64,000 bases of DNA. Source: JADLHS01 sp964561105 (lineage in GTDB: Bacteria > Verrucomicrobiota > Verrucomicrobiia > Limisphaerales > JADLHS01). The stretch lies in NCBI GenBank assembly GCA_964561105.1, contig CAZLOH010000010.1, positions 47,321 through 111,320 of the forward strand. Reading direction: 5' to 3'. A model generated the notes under the pieces. The model ran no database searches, was not told where the DNA came from, and saw only the letters and a list, made by a program, of their open reading frames with translations. The number at the start of each line of letters is the position of its first letter. The first letter of the stretch is position 1. This document shows, in pieces, positions 8,910 through 17,176 of this stretch. Made by a program: the position numbers and the translations under genes.

Positions 8910-9167
8910 CCGCTTCCGTGGTACCATCCACGTCCAAACGTGTCAAGAAACGCACCAGCACCAACGCCGAAACGGGCGCGTCCCAGCTTATTGCAGCCGG
9001 GAGCGCACGCGCCTTCGCGTGCGGCGGTGGACGCCCTCGTCCGCCGCACCCGAGCGCGCCATCGCGCGAGGCTCAATGCGCGATGGCACGCATTGGCCCG
9101 GCTGCGAGGCGCAGCCGGTTCGCACGCGTGGCGCGTGCGCTCCCCAATCCGGTACGGTTGCAATAGT
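8910..9167. other. Divergent intergenic region with a large palindromic element
   Basis: The region lies between the TPR lipoprotein gene (minus) and the DUF362 gene (plus). It should hold both promoters, but I could not pick a convincing pair of boxes. Most of it is the 146-bp inverted-repeat structure at 8999-9144. Confidence 0.55.
8999..9144. repeat. 146-bp multi-stem inverted repeat
   Basis: Perfect 15-bp outer arms GGGAGCGCACGCGCC (8999-9013) and its reverse complement (9130-9144) enclose an inner palindrome, GCGCCATCGCGCGAG against GCGCGATGGCACGC. It is non-coding and more complex than the other elements in the window. Confidence 0.75.
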
Positions 9168-10289
9168 GTGAACTGTGCCCCGTCGAAGCTGTGGAGACTT
9201 TTGCCGCTGACTTTCGCGGTGGTTGCGCTGGCCGCCATGCTCGCCACGGCTGTGGCGACCCCGCCATTCACCACCGGACACAGCGACGGGCCGGCCGCCA
9301 AAGTTGTGATCGTCGAAGACCCAAATGCCACCAAGGCCTACGACGCTCAGACCGATCCGGTCCGGCTCATGGTGGAGCGCGGCATCCTGAAACTGACCGG
9401 CAAAAGCGGACTGCGCGCGGCCTGGCTGAGTCTGGTTTCCACCCAGGACACCGTCGGACTCAAAGTGTTTTCCAAGCCCGGCCCGAACAGCGGCACCCGG
9501 CCTGCCGTCGTGGCGGCGGTCGCCCGCGATCTCATCGAGGCTGGGTTGCCACCGCGCCAGATCATCATCTGGGATCGCGAAGAGGCCGACCTGCGGAGCG
9601 CGGGATTCTTTCAACTGGGCCGGGAGCTGCAGGTGCGGGTGGCCGCCAGCACTCAAGCCGGCTGGGAGCGCACCAATTTCTATTTCACGCCGCTGATCGG
9701 AAATCTGGTGTACGGCGACTTCGAATTTGAAAAGCAAGGTGATGGCGTCGGGCAAAAATCCTTCGTCTCGAAGCTCGTCACGGAACAGATGACCAAAATC
9801 ATCAACCTCACTCCCCTGCTCAACGACAACGACGCCGGCGTCTGTGGCAATCTCTACGGCCTCGCAATGGGCAGTGTGGACAACACGCTCCGCTTCGACG
9901 GCTCGCCGGAACGGCTCGCGCAGGCCGTGCCCGAGATTTACGCCCTGCCCGTGCTGGGCGATCGCGTGGTGTTGAACATCACCGATGCGCTCATCTGCCA
10001 GTATGAAGGCGGCCAGCGCGGTCTCTTGCACTATTCGGTGATGCTGAATCAACTGCGCTTCAGCCGCGATCCGGTTGCGCTGGATGTGCTCTCGATCAAG
10101 GAACTGGACCGCCAGCGCCGCATCGCCCACGCGGCGAACGAGCGCTCGAACCTGGAGTTGTATCGAAACGCCTCGCTGCTCGAACTGGGGGTGAGCAACC
10201 CCTCCCAAATCCAGATTGTAACCGTTCCGCAACTCAAGCTTTCCGAAGCGCTTCCGGATTCGCGCAACGGGCCTGGAACCGCTCAATGA
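9168..10289 (+). CDS. Exported DUF362-domain protein
   Basis: A 373-residue protein with an N-terminal export signal (LWRLLPLTFAVVALAAMLAT) and a DUF362-type body. Supporting blocks are VGLKVFSKPGPNSGTRPAVV, LIEAGLPPRQIIIWDREEAD and VVLNITDALICQYEGG. DUF362 proteins are often found with iron-sulfur or redox systems, but their activity is unsettled. The reading frame is open far upstream, which is an accident of composition: that part lies antisense to the TPR gene. I chose the GTG at 9168 because it immediately precedes the signal peptide; the first ATG lies inside the hydrophobic core. Confidence 0.75.
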   Translation: MNCAPSKLWRLLPLTFAVVALAAMLATAVATPPFTTGHSDGPAAKVVIVEDPNATKAYDAQTDPVRLMVERGILKLTGKSGLRAAWLSLVSTQDTVGLKVFSKPGPNSGTRPAVVAAVARDLIEAGLPPRQIIIWDREEADLRSAGFFQLGRELQVRVAASTQAGWERTNFYFTPLIGNLVYGDFEFEKQGDGVGQKSFVSKLVTEQMTKIINLTPLLNDNDAGVCGNLYGLAMGSVDNTLRFDGSPERLAQAVPEIYALPVLGDRVVLNITDALICQYEGGQRGLLHYSVMLNQLRFSRDPVALDVLSIKELDRQRRIAHAANERSNLELYRNASLLELGVSNPSQIQIVTVPQLKLSEALPDSRNGPGTAQ

Positions 10290-10420
10290 ACCACCGATAG
10301 CGGTTGGCCGGGCTGTTGGATTCAGTGTCGCACCGCCGGCCGATTCCCGTTTGACACGGTTGCGGCTCGATGGCCAGAATCCACTCCAGCGTCACCGCGT
10401 TGACACTTGAGCGTGGCAGC

Positions 10421-11188
10421 ATGAGCACCCCAAACACAGCGCTGGAATCGGTTCGGTTCCTGGTGAGTTCGCCAACTCACTATGCCACCCGGCTCGCCCG
10501 CGATCCGGCGGAGGTCCAGGCCGCGCTCGCCTTGCGATACGAGGTCTTCAATCTTGAGCTTAACGAAGGGCTCGATTCCTCCCACGCCACCAGACTGGAC
10601 GCGGACCGGTTCGACGCCGTATGCGATCATCTGGTGGTTGAGCATCTACCCACCCGGCAGATTGTCGGCACCTACCGCATGCAAACGGGGGAAAGCGCCG
10701 CAGCCCGGCTTGGTTATTATTGCGCGCAAGAATTTGAGTTCCACGTCTTCGAGCCGGCTCGACGCGAAATCATCGAGGTGGGCCGCGCCTGTGTGCATCG
10801 GCAACACCGCAATCTCGTCGTGCTGGGGTTGTTGTGGAAGGGCATTGCGGATTACACGAAGGCGCATGGCGGCCGTTACGTGCTCGGTTGCAGCTCCATC
10901 ACGTCCCAGGACCCGAGAATCGGCGCGTCCGCCTACGCCGACATTTGTCGCAGGCATCTCGCCCCGCCAACCTGGCAGACGCATCCGTTGCCGGGCTACG
11001 TTTGCGATCTGTCCCAACTGGCCGCCGAACCAGTCAAGTTGCCGAAACTCCTGCGCGCCTATCTGACGCTCGGCGCCAACATCTGCGGCCCGCCGGCGCT
11101 GGACCGGCAATTCAAGACGATAGATTTCCTGACGTTGCTGGATGTGGAAACTCTCTCACCGGCGGTGCGCCAGCGGTTTCTGGGTTGA
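10421..11188 (+). CDS. OlsB/hemolysin-like GNAT acyltransferase
   Basis: This 255-residue protein belongs to the acyltransferase family that includes OlsB, the enzyme that N-acylates ornithine for ornithine lipid synthesis. Typical blocks are LALRYEVFNLELNEGLDSSH, DHLVVEH, IVGTYRMQ, EFHVFEPARREIIEVGRACV and YVLGCSSITSQDP. The substrate acyl chain and amine cannot be read from sequence. The ATG at 10421 is preferred to one 17 codons upstream because the homologous region begins shortly after it. No olsA partner is adjacent. Confidence 0.78.
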   Translation: MSTPNTALESVRFLVSSPTHYATRLARDPAEVQAALALRYEVFNLELNEGLDSSHATRLDADRFDAVCDHLVVEHLPTRQIVGTYRMQTGESAAARLGYYCAQEFEFHVFEPARREIIEVGRACVHRQHRNLVVLGLLWKGIADYTKAHGGRYVLGCSSITSQDPRIGASAYADICRRHLAPPTWQTHPLPGYVCDLSQLAAEPVKLPKLLRAYLTLGANICGPPALDRQFKTIDFLTLLDVETLSPAVRQRFLG

Positions 11189-11308
11189 TACGGGCCAACT
11201 GTGCCCGATGCGCCGACGGTTGGCGCAACGACCGGTTGCGCTTCGTGATGCTTCGCGTCCTCCACGTCGTGACGTTGGCTCGACCAGGTTCGGGCGTCGC
11301 GATTGAGG

Positions 11309-12697
11309 TCAAGGTTGTGTCGCCGGGAGCACGCAGCGGAAACCGACCGAGTTCAGGACGGAATCAGGCGCGCCATTGCCCCGGTTGGCCACGCGACAAC
11401 CATCAGCGTGGCTCGCCCAGCTTCCTCCACGCAGAACCCGATACGAGCCAGATGCCTCGCCTCGCGGATCCGTTCCTGGAGAGTTGGTGGAGTAACCGGC
11501 CGACCACCAATCCCAACACCATTCCCAGACATTCCCCGTCAGATCATACAATCCGTACCCATTCGCGGCGAAATACCCGGCCGGACTGACATGCGGCGCG
11601 CTGCCGGACGCGAAGGCCGGATGGTAACCACTCGTGGCGCTCACATCGTAGGCGTAAAACGGCTGGCCATTCTGCCAGTAGCTGAAGTAGTTCGCTTGCG
11701 TGTGCGCGATCGTGTTCCCGCCCGACCACGGAAAACGATTCCCGTTGGTTCCGCCGCGCGCCGCCTTCTCCCACTCCGCCTCCGTCGGCAGCCGATAGCC
11801 CGCATCCCACTGCACCGCATCCACCGCCGGGTTGATTTGTCCGATCCGATACACCGTTGTGTGCGACGCGCTGGTGAAATAGGCCGGCAACCGGCCTTCC
11901 ATTTCGCTCCGCGCATTGCACCATTTGACCGCATCGTACCAGGTGATGGCGTACGCCGGCACACCGAACGGGCTTCCGGACGCAGTCGAATCGAACGCAT
12001 ACCCGTTCGTGCCCGCCCACTGCGCCACCGCATCCCACATGGCTTTGGTCACTTCAGTCCGATCCATGTAAAACGCGCCGACCGTGACCGGATGCACCGG
12101 CATGGCGTTGCTCAGGCCATCCAGGTTGTCGCCCATGGAAAATGCGCCGGCGGGAATCAACGCCAGGTTCGTGCCCGGCGGCGGGCTGGGCGGCGGATAA
12201 ACCTGCACCCGGTAGTAACGCTGGATTCCCGGAGGTGCCGCCACGTCCGCGAACCAATAGGGGCTTTGCTCCACCAGCAGGTTTGTCAGCGCGGTCCACG
12301 GCGTTTGCACGAGGTTGGTCGTGAACTGGATTTGATTGGTGATGCCCACGCCACTCTCGATCTTGAGGCGCGGCACCAACGTGATGCGGTTAAGCTCGGG
12401 ACGGTTTGGACTCTCCGCTGCCACCCGATAGTACCGGTCTCCGGGGAGAGGGGTCGTGGCATCCACAAACGAGTACGGGCTTTCCGTCACCACGAGGCGC
12501 TCCAACGATGACCAATCAGGCTGTTCCAGACCCGGCGTAATCTGGATTTCATTGGTGACGCCGGTCGCGCTGCCGATCAAAAGACACGGCGCCAGGTTGA
12601 CGTTCACGACCGAGGGCGGCACGGCTGGCGCAACCAGGCCCAGCCCCGACACGCAGACGCCCAGGGCCAGTTTGATTACTGCGTTACGAATTGGCAT
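11309..12697 (-). CDS. Secreted FGE/SUMF1-domain protein with tandem N-terminal repeats
   Basis: A 462-residue exported protein. After a signal peptide (IKLALGVCVSGLGLVAPAVP) come two related units of about 65 residues, each with a (I/V)TN(E/Q)IQ(I/F)T start and a RYYRV end. The C-terminal FGE-sulfatase domain runs from FSMGDNLDGL through RLPTEAEWEKAARGG, LYDLTGNVWEWCWDWW and RVLRGGSW to GFRCVLP. In genuine formylglycine-generating enzymes two cysteines follow the RGGS motif; here the first is replaced by Ser (GGSWAS) and only the second (DGCR) remains. It is therefore more likely a structural or otherwise diverged family member. It sits 24 bp downstream of a co-directional Tat oxidoreductase gene. 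Confidence 0.82.
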   Translation of the reverse strand: MPIRNAVIKLALGVCVSGLGLVAPAVPPSVVNVNLAPCLLIGSATGVTNEIQITPGLEQPDWSSLERLVVTESPYSFVDATTPLPGDRYYRVAAESPNRPELNRITLVPRLKIESGVGITNQIQFTTNLVQTPWTALTNLLVEQSPYWFADVAAPPGIQRYYRVQVYPPPSPPPGTNLALIPAGAFSMGDNLDGLSNAMPVHPVTVGAFYMDRTEVTKAMWDAVAQWAGTNGYAFDSTASGSPFGVPAYAITWYDAVKWCNARSEMEGRLPAYFTSASHTTVYRIGQINPAVDAVQWDAGYRLPTEAEWEKAARGGTNGNRFPWSGGNTIAHTQANYFSYWQNGQPFYAYDVSATSGYHPAFASGSAPHVSPAGYFAANGYGLYDLTGNVWEWCWDWWSAGYSTNSPGTDPRGEASGSYRVLRGGSWASHADGCRVANRGNGAPDSVLNSVGFRCVLPATQP

Positions 12698-12720
12698 GAG
12701 GAGAATGCGCGGGATCGGAT

Positions 12721-14073
12721 TCAAACCTGGCCCGGCTCCGGATGCACCCAAGGCGCGCGATACGGCCGTTGCAACAGCCGGTTGGCCTCCTCGTCATCCA
12801 TCACCCGACCTTGCGCGGCGTCCCATTTCAAACTGCGGCCGAGTTTCATGGACAGGTTGGCGAGAATGCAGGACGCGCTCGAAATGTAGCCCTGCTCGAT
12901 GTCCGCCACCGGCCGGCCACGCGTGCCGATGTTCGCCAGCAAGTCGCGCATGTGGCCGCGCACCGCCGAAGCGACGGGCCGCTCCAGGTCTTTCTCGGTT
13001 TTGTCCTCGGGATATTTCTCATACTCGACCAAGGGTTCGCCCTTCAACGTGGATTCCGATTGGCCGACCGGATAAAAATCGTAAGCATTGACGCCGGCTT
13101 TGAGCGTGCCCTTGTCGCCGTAAAAAATCGCCGCCCACGGGTATTTCGGATCCGGCGCGTCGCCCCAGGTGCGATGACTCCAGTTGACCTGCAAATCGCC
13201 AAAATCGAACGTCGCATTCTGCGTGTCCGAAATGTTGGCCTTGCTCGCCTTGTCCACCAGGATGCCGCCGGCGGAGTAGATGGTCTTGGGCCAGCCCAGT
13301 TCCAACATCCAGCGCACCATGTCGAGCATGTGTACGCACATGTCGCCCACAATGCCATTGCCGTATTCCATGAACGCCCGCCAGCCGCGTGGGTGAACCC
13401 ATTTGTTGTACGGTCGCATCGGCGCCGGCCCGGTCCACATCTCGTAATCGAGATTCGGCGGCGGCGCGGTGTCCGGCGGATTGCCCGAGGCGCGCATGTG
13501 ATAATAGCAGCAAATTTCCACCCGCCCGATCGTGCCCAGCCGGCCTTCCTTGATCACGCGATCGCGCGCTTCGATCAAATGCGGGGTGCTGCGGCGTTGC
13601 GTTCCGATCTGCACCACGCGCCCGTATTTCCGTGCAGCCGCCAGCATGGCCTGACATTCCACCACGTCCACGCCGACTGGCTTTTGGCAATAAATGTCCG
13701 CCCCGGCCCGGCACGCTTCGATCATCGGCAACGCGTGCCAGTGATCCGGGGTGCCGATCAACACGATGTCCAGGTCCTTCTCCCGCAGCATCTCGCGGTA
13801 GTCGGAAAAGGTGCGTGGCTTTTTCTTCGAGAGCTGGCGACTGGCGACGATCTCCGCTGCGTCACTCAACATATTTCGGTCCACATCGCACAGCGACACC
13901 ACCTCGACGGGCGCCACCTGAATCAAGCGCAGCAGATCAATCTTGCCGTACCAGCCGCAACCGATCAGCCCGACGCGCTTCTTCGTATCCGCCAACTCGG
14001 CGGCATAACTGGGGAGGGCGGCGAAAGCGAGGGCGGCGGCGGCGCTGCGCTGGAGAAATTGGCGGCGATTCAT
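12721..14073 (-). CDS. Tat-exported Gfo/Idh/MocA family oxidoreductase
   Basis: A 450-residue protein beginning with a twin-arginine signal (MNRRQFLQRSAAAALAFAAL). The NAD(P)-binding segment KRVGLIGCGWYGKIDLLRL, the block IVLIGTPDHWHALPMIEAC and the EKP-like signature IYCQKPVGVDV follow. This is the periplasmic PVC-type branch of the family, usually linked to sugar metabolism. An upstream in-frame start adds 34 residues ahead of the Tat signal and is rejected. The FGE-like gene follows closely and may be co-transcribed. Confidence 0.9.
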   Translation of the reverse strand: MNRRQFLQRSAAAALAFAALPSYAAELADTKKRVGLIGCGWYGKIDLLRLIQVAPVEVVSLCDVDRNMLSDAAEIVASRQLSKKKPRTFSDYREMLREKDLDIVLIGTPDHWHALPMIEACRAGADIYCQKPVGVDVVECQAMLAAARKYGRVVQIGTQRRSTPHLIEARDRVIKEGRLGTIGRVEICCYYHMRASGNPPDTAPPPNLDYEMWTGPAPMRPYNKWVHPRGWRAFMEYGNGIVGDMCVHMLDMVRWMLELGWPKTIYSAGGILVDKASKANISDTQNATFDFGDLQVNWSHRTWGDAPDPKYPWAAIFYGDKGTLKAGVNAYDFYPVGQSESTLKGEPLVEYEKYPEDKTEKDLERPVASAVRGHMRDLLANIGTRGRPVADIEQGYISSASCILANLSMKLGRSLKWDAAQGRVMDDEEANRLLQRPYRAPWVHPEPGQV

Positions 14074-14213
14074 ATCTTCGTTTAACCGGAAGCCGGGCAT
14101 AAAACAAGTCCAACCATGATCCCGAGGTCCGCTGCCGTCAGCAAACGACTTGCAGCCCGGGCGCGTGCCTGTCATGTTCGACTCGCGGCGGTGATATCAA
14201 CCCAACTCTGCCT

Positions 14214-16259
14214 ATGTTTGGTCGTGACACGGAACTCATCTCCCGGCGGCAAGCGCAGCCCATTTTGCTCATCGAGCATGATGAAGCTTATGCGCGCGCC
14301 ATCAGTGGCATGTTGGATCATGCCCGCGAGACGGTAGGCGGGGTCGTGGTGGTCAACTCGCTGGCGGAGGCCGTGGTGAGAATGGCCCACGAGAACTTTG
14401 GCGTGATCCTGCTCGAGTTCTTTCTCCCGGACGGCGCCGGCCTGGCCAACATCGCCGTGCTCCAGGAAGCGGCGCCGCACATTCCGGTGATTGTGCTGGG
14501 TTCGGCGGATGATGAGGCGATTGCGGTGGAGGCGGTGCATGCCGGCGCGCAGGATTACCTGGTCAAAAGCCAGATCAACTCCAACTGGTTGTTGCGTTCC
14601 ATCCGCTACACGATCGAACGGCACGAGGCGGACCTGGCGCTGGTGCGGGCCGAGGAGAAGTATCATGGGATTTTCGATCATTTGATCGAGGGGATTTTTG
14701 TGACCAGCCCCGAAGGGCACTACCTGATGGCCAACGCCGCCCTGGCGCGAATTTATGGTTACGCTTCACCGGACGAATTGATGACCTCGGTGACGAACAT
14801 TGGCGAGCGGCTCTACGTCATTCCCGGGCGACGCGATGAGTTCAAGCGGTTGATGGAGGAACGCGACACGGTTACCGGCTTCGAGTCGCAGATATTTCGG
14901 AAAGACGGCAGCATCATCTGGATTTCGGAGAATTGCCGCGCGCACCGGGATGCCGGCGGCCATCTGTTGCATTATGAGGGGACGGTGGACGACATCACCC
15001 AGCGGCGCGTTGCCGAGCAGGAATTGCGGAATTCGGAATCGCTCTATCATTCGCTCGTGGAGACCATGGCTCAAAACGTCTTCCGCAAGGATCTGGCCGG
15101 CCGGTTCACCTTTGCCAACCAGCAGTATTGCCGGCACAACCACTGCAAGCTGGAGGACATATTGGGTAAGACTGATTTTGATTTGTTCCCCAAGGAACTG
15201 GCTGAGAAATATCAAGCCGACGACCAACGCGTGATGGCTACCGGTCAGGTCTGCGAGACGGTGGAGGAACATCAGCCGCGCGGCCAGGACAAGCTGGTGG
15301 TGCAAGTGGTGAAATCTCCCCTGTACGCGCCCGACGGCACCATCAATGGCTTGCAAGGAATCTTCTGGGACATCACGGCGCAGAAGCGCGCCGAGGAGCA
15401 GATCAAACAAGCCAACATCGCCCTGGCAACCAGCCGGGAAGAGTTGAGTCGCAAGAATCGCCAACTGGAAGACGACTTGAAGATGGCGCGGGAGATCCAA
15501 GTAGCCCTGCTGCCGCAACAATATCCGGCGGTGCCCCGGGGCGCCCCCGCCGAAGCGAGCGCATTCCAGTTCACCCATCGCTATCTACCGAGCGGCACCG
15601 TGGGCGGAGATTTTTTCAGTGTCACACCGATCTCTGATCTCGAGGTGGCCGTGTTCATCTGCGACGTGGCCGGGCACGGCGTTCGCTCCGCTTTGATCAC
15701 CGCCATGATCCGGGCGCTGGTCGAAGAATTGCGCCCGCAAGCCCATAACCCGGGCCTGTTCATGACCAAGCTCAACGCGGAATTGTTCGCCCTGCTGAAG
15801 CATGCGGGTTCGCCCGTGATCACCACGGCCTTTTACCTGGTCGCCAATTCGGCGACGGCCGAGATGCAGTATTCCAATGCCGGCCACCCCAAACCGCTCC
15901 TGCTCCGGCGCTCGGAGGGGCTGGTTCAACCATTGCCAACGAAGTCAAAAAACCGCCAGCCCGCGCTCGGACTGTTTGAAACGCCGACGTATGAGACCTC
16001 CGAACTCAAGCTGACCCCGGGCGATTTGGTCATGCTCTTCACCGATGGACTGTTTGAGGTTCACTCCGAACAGGAGGAATTGTTCACCCAGGAGCGCCTC
16101 ACTGCCATCGTCGCCAAACAGCTTCAACTGCCGGCTTCGCCCTTGTTTGATGCCGTGCTGGATGAAGTCCGGACCTTCGCGGCGGAAGGACAATTCGAGG
16201 ACGATGTCTGCCTGGTCGGCATGGAATACACCCGCCCGCCCAACGTCGCCGCCGGCTGA
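14214..16259 (+). CDS. Receiver-PAS-PAS-PP2C (SpoIIE-type) phosphatase regulator
   Basis: A 681-residue signalling protein. An N-terminal response-regulator receiver domain (residues about 16-125) is followed by two PAS domains (about 145-265 and 275-395), a short coiled coil (SREELSRKNRQLEDDLKMAR) and a SpoIIE/PP2C phosphatase domain (about 440-675). The phosphatase motifs VGGDFFSV, VFICDVAGHGVRSALI, MLFTDGLFEV and EDDVCLV are present. The expected phosphoacceptor aspartate of the receiver is replaced by Glu68 (VILLEFFLPDG), while Lys118 (YLVK) is kept. The family usually controls anti-sigma antagonists in partner-switching systems; no such partner gene is adjacent. The gene is single and plus-strand. 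Confidence 0.92.
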   Translation: MFGRDTELISRRQAQPILLIEHDEAYARAISGMLDHARETVGGVVVVNSLAEAVVRMAHENFGVILLEFFLPDGAGLANIAVLQEAAPHIPVIVLGSADDEAIAVEAVHAGAQDYLVKSQINSNWLLRSIRYTIERHEADLALVRAEEKYHGIFDHLIEGIFVTSPEGHYLMANAALARIYGYASPDELMTSVTNIGERLYVIPGRRDEFKRLMEERDTVTGFESQIFRKDGSIIWISENCRAHRDAGGHLLHYEGTVDDITQRRVAEQELRNSESLYHSLVETMAQNVFRKDLAGRFTFANQQYCRHNHCKLEDILGKTDFDLFPKELAEKYQADDQRVMATGQVCETVEEHQPRGQDKLVVQVVKSPLYAPDGTINGLQGIFWDITAQKRAEEQIKQANIALATSREELSRKNRQLEDDLKMAREIQVALLPQQYPAVPRGAPAEASAFQFTHRYLPSGTVGGDFFSVTPISDLEVAVFICDVAGHGVRSALITAMIRALVEELRPQAHNPGLFMTKLNAELFALLKHAGSPVITTAFYLVANSATAEMQYSNAGHPKPLLLRRSEGLVQPLPTKSKNRQPALGLFETPTYETSELKLTPGDLVMLFTDGLFEVHSEQEELFTQERLTAIVAKQLQLPASPLFDAVLDEVRTFAAEGQFEDDVCLVGMEYTRPPNVAAG

Positions 16260-16365
16260 GATTTTGAAAAAAAAACTGGCATCCGGACGGGAGCGGTAGT
16301 TTATTGACCGCGAACCGGAGCGATATGACTTTGCTCAAGCAAACCTTCAACCAGGAGAACCTCCC

Positions 16366-16626
16366 ATGGACCTGCATCATCCCATCCTACACGAGTTCCC
16401 GGAACACCGCGACGCCATCAAGCGCCTGCAAGGTGACACCCACTTCCGCCACCTTTACGACGAGTATCACCGACTCGACGACGAAATCTATCGCATCGAA
16501 GAGGAGATAGACTTCGCCACCGACCAGGAGATTGAGGAACGTAAGATGCGCCGGGCGAAGCTGAAAGATTACATCTATCACCTGATCACCCACGCGCCGC
16601 TCACGGGAAAACTGGTGGCCGGCTAA
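16366..16626 (+). CDS. DUF465 (YdcH-like) small protein
   Basis: An 86-residue helical protein with the DUF465 pattern FRHLYDEYHRLDDEIYRIEE and RRAKLKDYIYHLI. The family is small, coiled-coil-like and of unknown function. A good Shine-Dalgarno (AGGAG at 16353-16357) lies 8 bp before the ATG and fixes the start. Confidence 0.82.
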   Translation: MDLHHPILHEFPEHRDAIKRLQGDTHFRHLYDEYHRLDDEIYRIEEEIDFATDQEIEERKMRRAKLKDYIYHLITHAPLTGKLVAG

Positions 16627-16669
16627 TCGGCAGGACGTTACGCCCGGCACCACGCCGCCATGACATCCG

Positions 16670-17071
16670 TCAGCGCGCGGCGTGATTGCGTTCGCTGATC
16701 TGGGAGTTCAGCGTGAGAAAGTCGTAGAGCACGCCGAAGCCGAACAACCCGAAGCTGAACAGATAAATTATCCCCGTGCCCCATTTGCCCAGGTAGAAGC
16801 GATGCAGCCCCAACCAGCCCAGAAACGTCAGCAAGATCCACGCGACTGAATAGTCAATCGGCCCGGCTACGAACCGTCGGGTGGCGGCGCGATTCATCCC
16901 CGGAATCAGGAACACATCCACGATCCAGCCAATCAGAAGCAATCCACCGGTAAAGAACCAGATCGTCCCGCTGATCGGCCGCCCAAAATAAAAACGGTGC
17001 GAGCCCGTGAATCCGAAAATCCAGAGCAGATAGCCGATGACCTTGCTGTGTGTATTCGTCGCTGCGTTCAT
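16670..17071 (-). CDS. Membrane protein with two TM2 domains
   Basis: A 133-residue membrane protein made of two TM2 units. Each has a hydrophobic helix, a G-x-H-R-F-Y-(F/L)-G turn and a second helix: FTGSHRFYFGRPISGTIWFF and WLGLHRFYLGKWGTGIIYLF. TM2 proteins are widespread with no firm function. The ATG at 17071 is preferred over an upstream start because the extra 26 residues are hydrophilic and not part of the family. It is convergent with the DUF465 gene. Confidence 0.82.
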   Translation of the reverse strand: MNAATNTHSKVIGYLLWIFGFTGSHRFYFGRPISGTIWFFTGGLLLIGWIVDVFLIPGMNRAATRRFVAGPIDYSVAWILLTFLGWLGLHRFYLGKWGTGIIYLFSFGLFGFGVLYDFLTLNSQISERNHAAR

Positions 17072-17176
17072 AGCAGGGACATATTGGCAAGCGCCCGCGA
17101 CCGGCTCAATTACAAGCTCAGCCCGCGATTTATAGCGGTTCGCCGCCATCCGCCCGACGCGATAGTTCTCGATCGC

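Noticed and set aside
8013..9167. A 5' extension of the DUF362 frame by almost 400 codons
   Set aside because: It is antisense to the TPR lipoprotein gene, and the signal peptide begins only after 9168.
11309..12697. Functional formylglycine-generating enzyme for the sulfatase
   Set aside because: The first of the two active-site cysteines is replaced by Ser and the protein is secreted with unusual N-terminal repeats.
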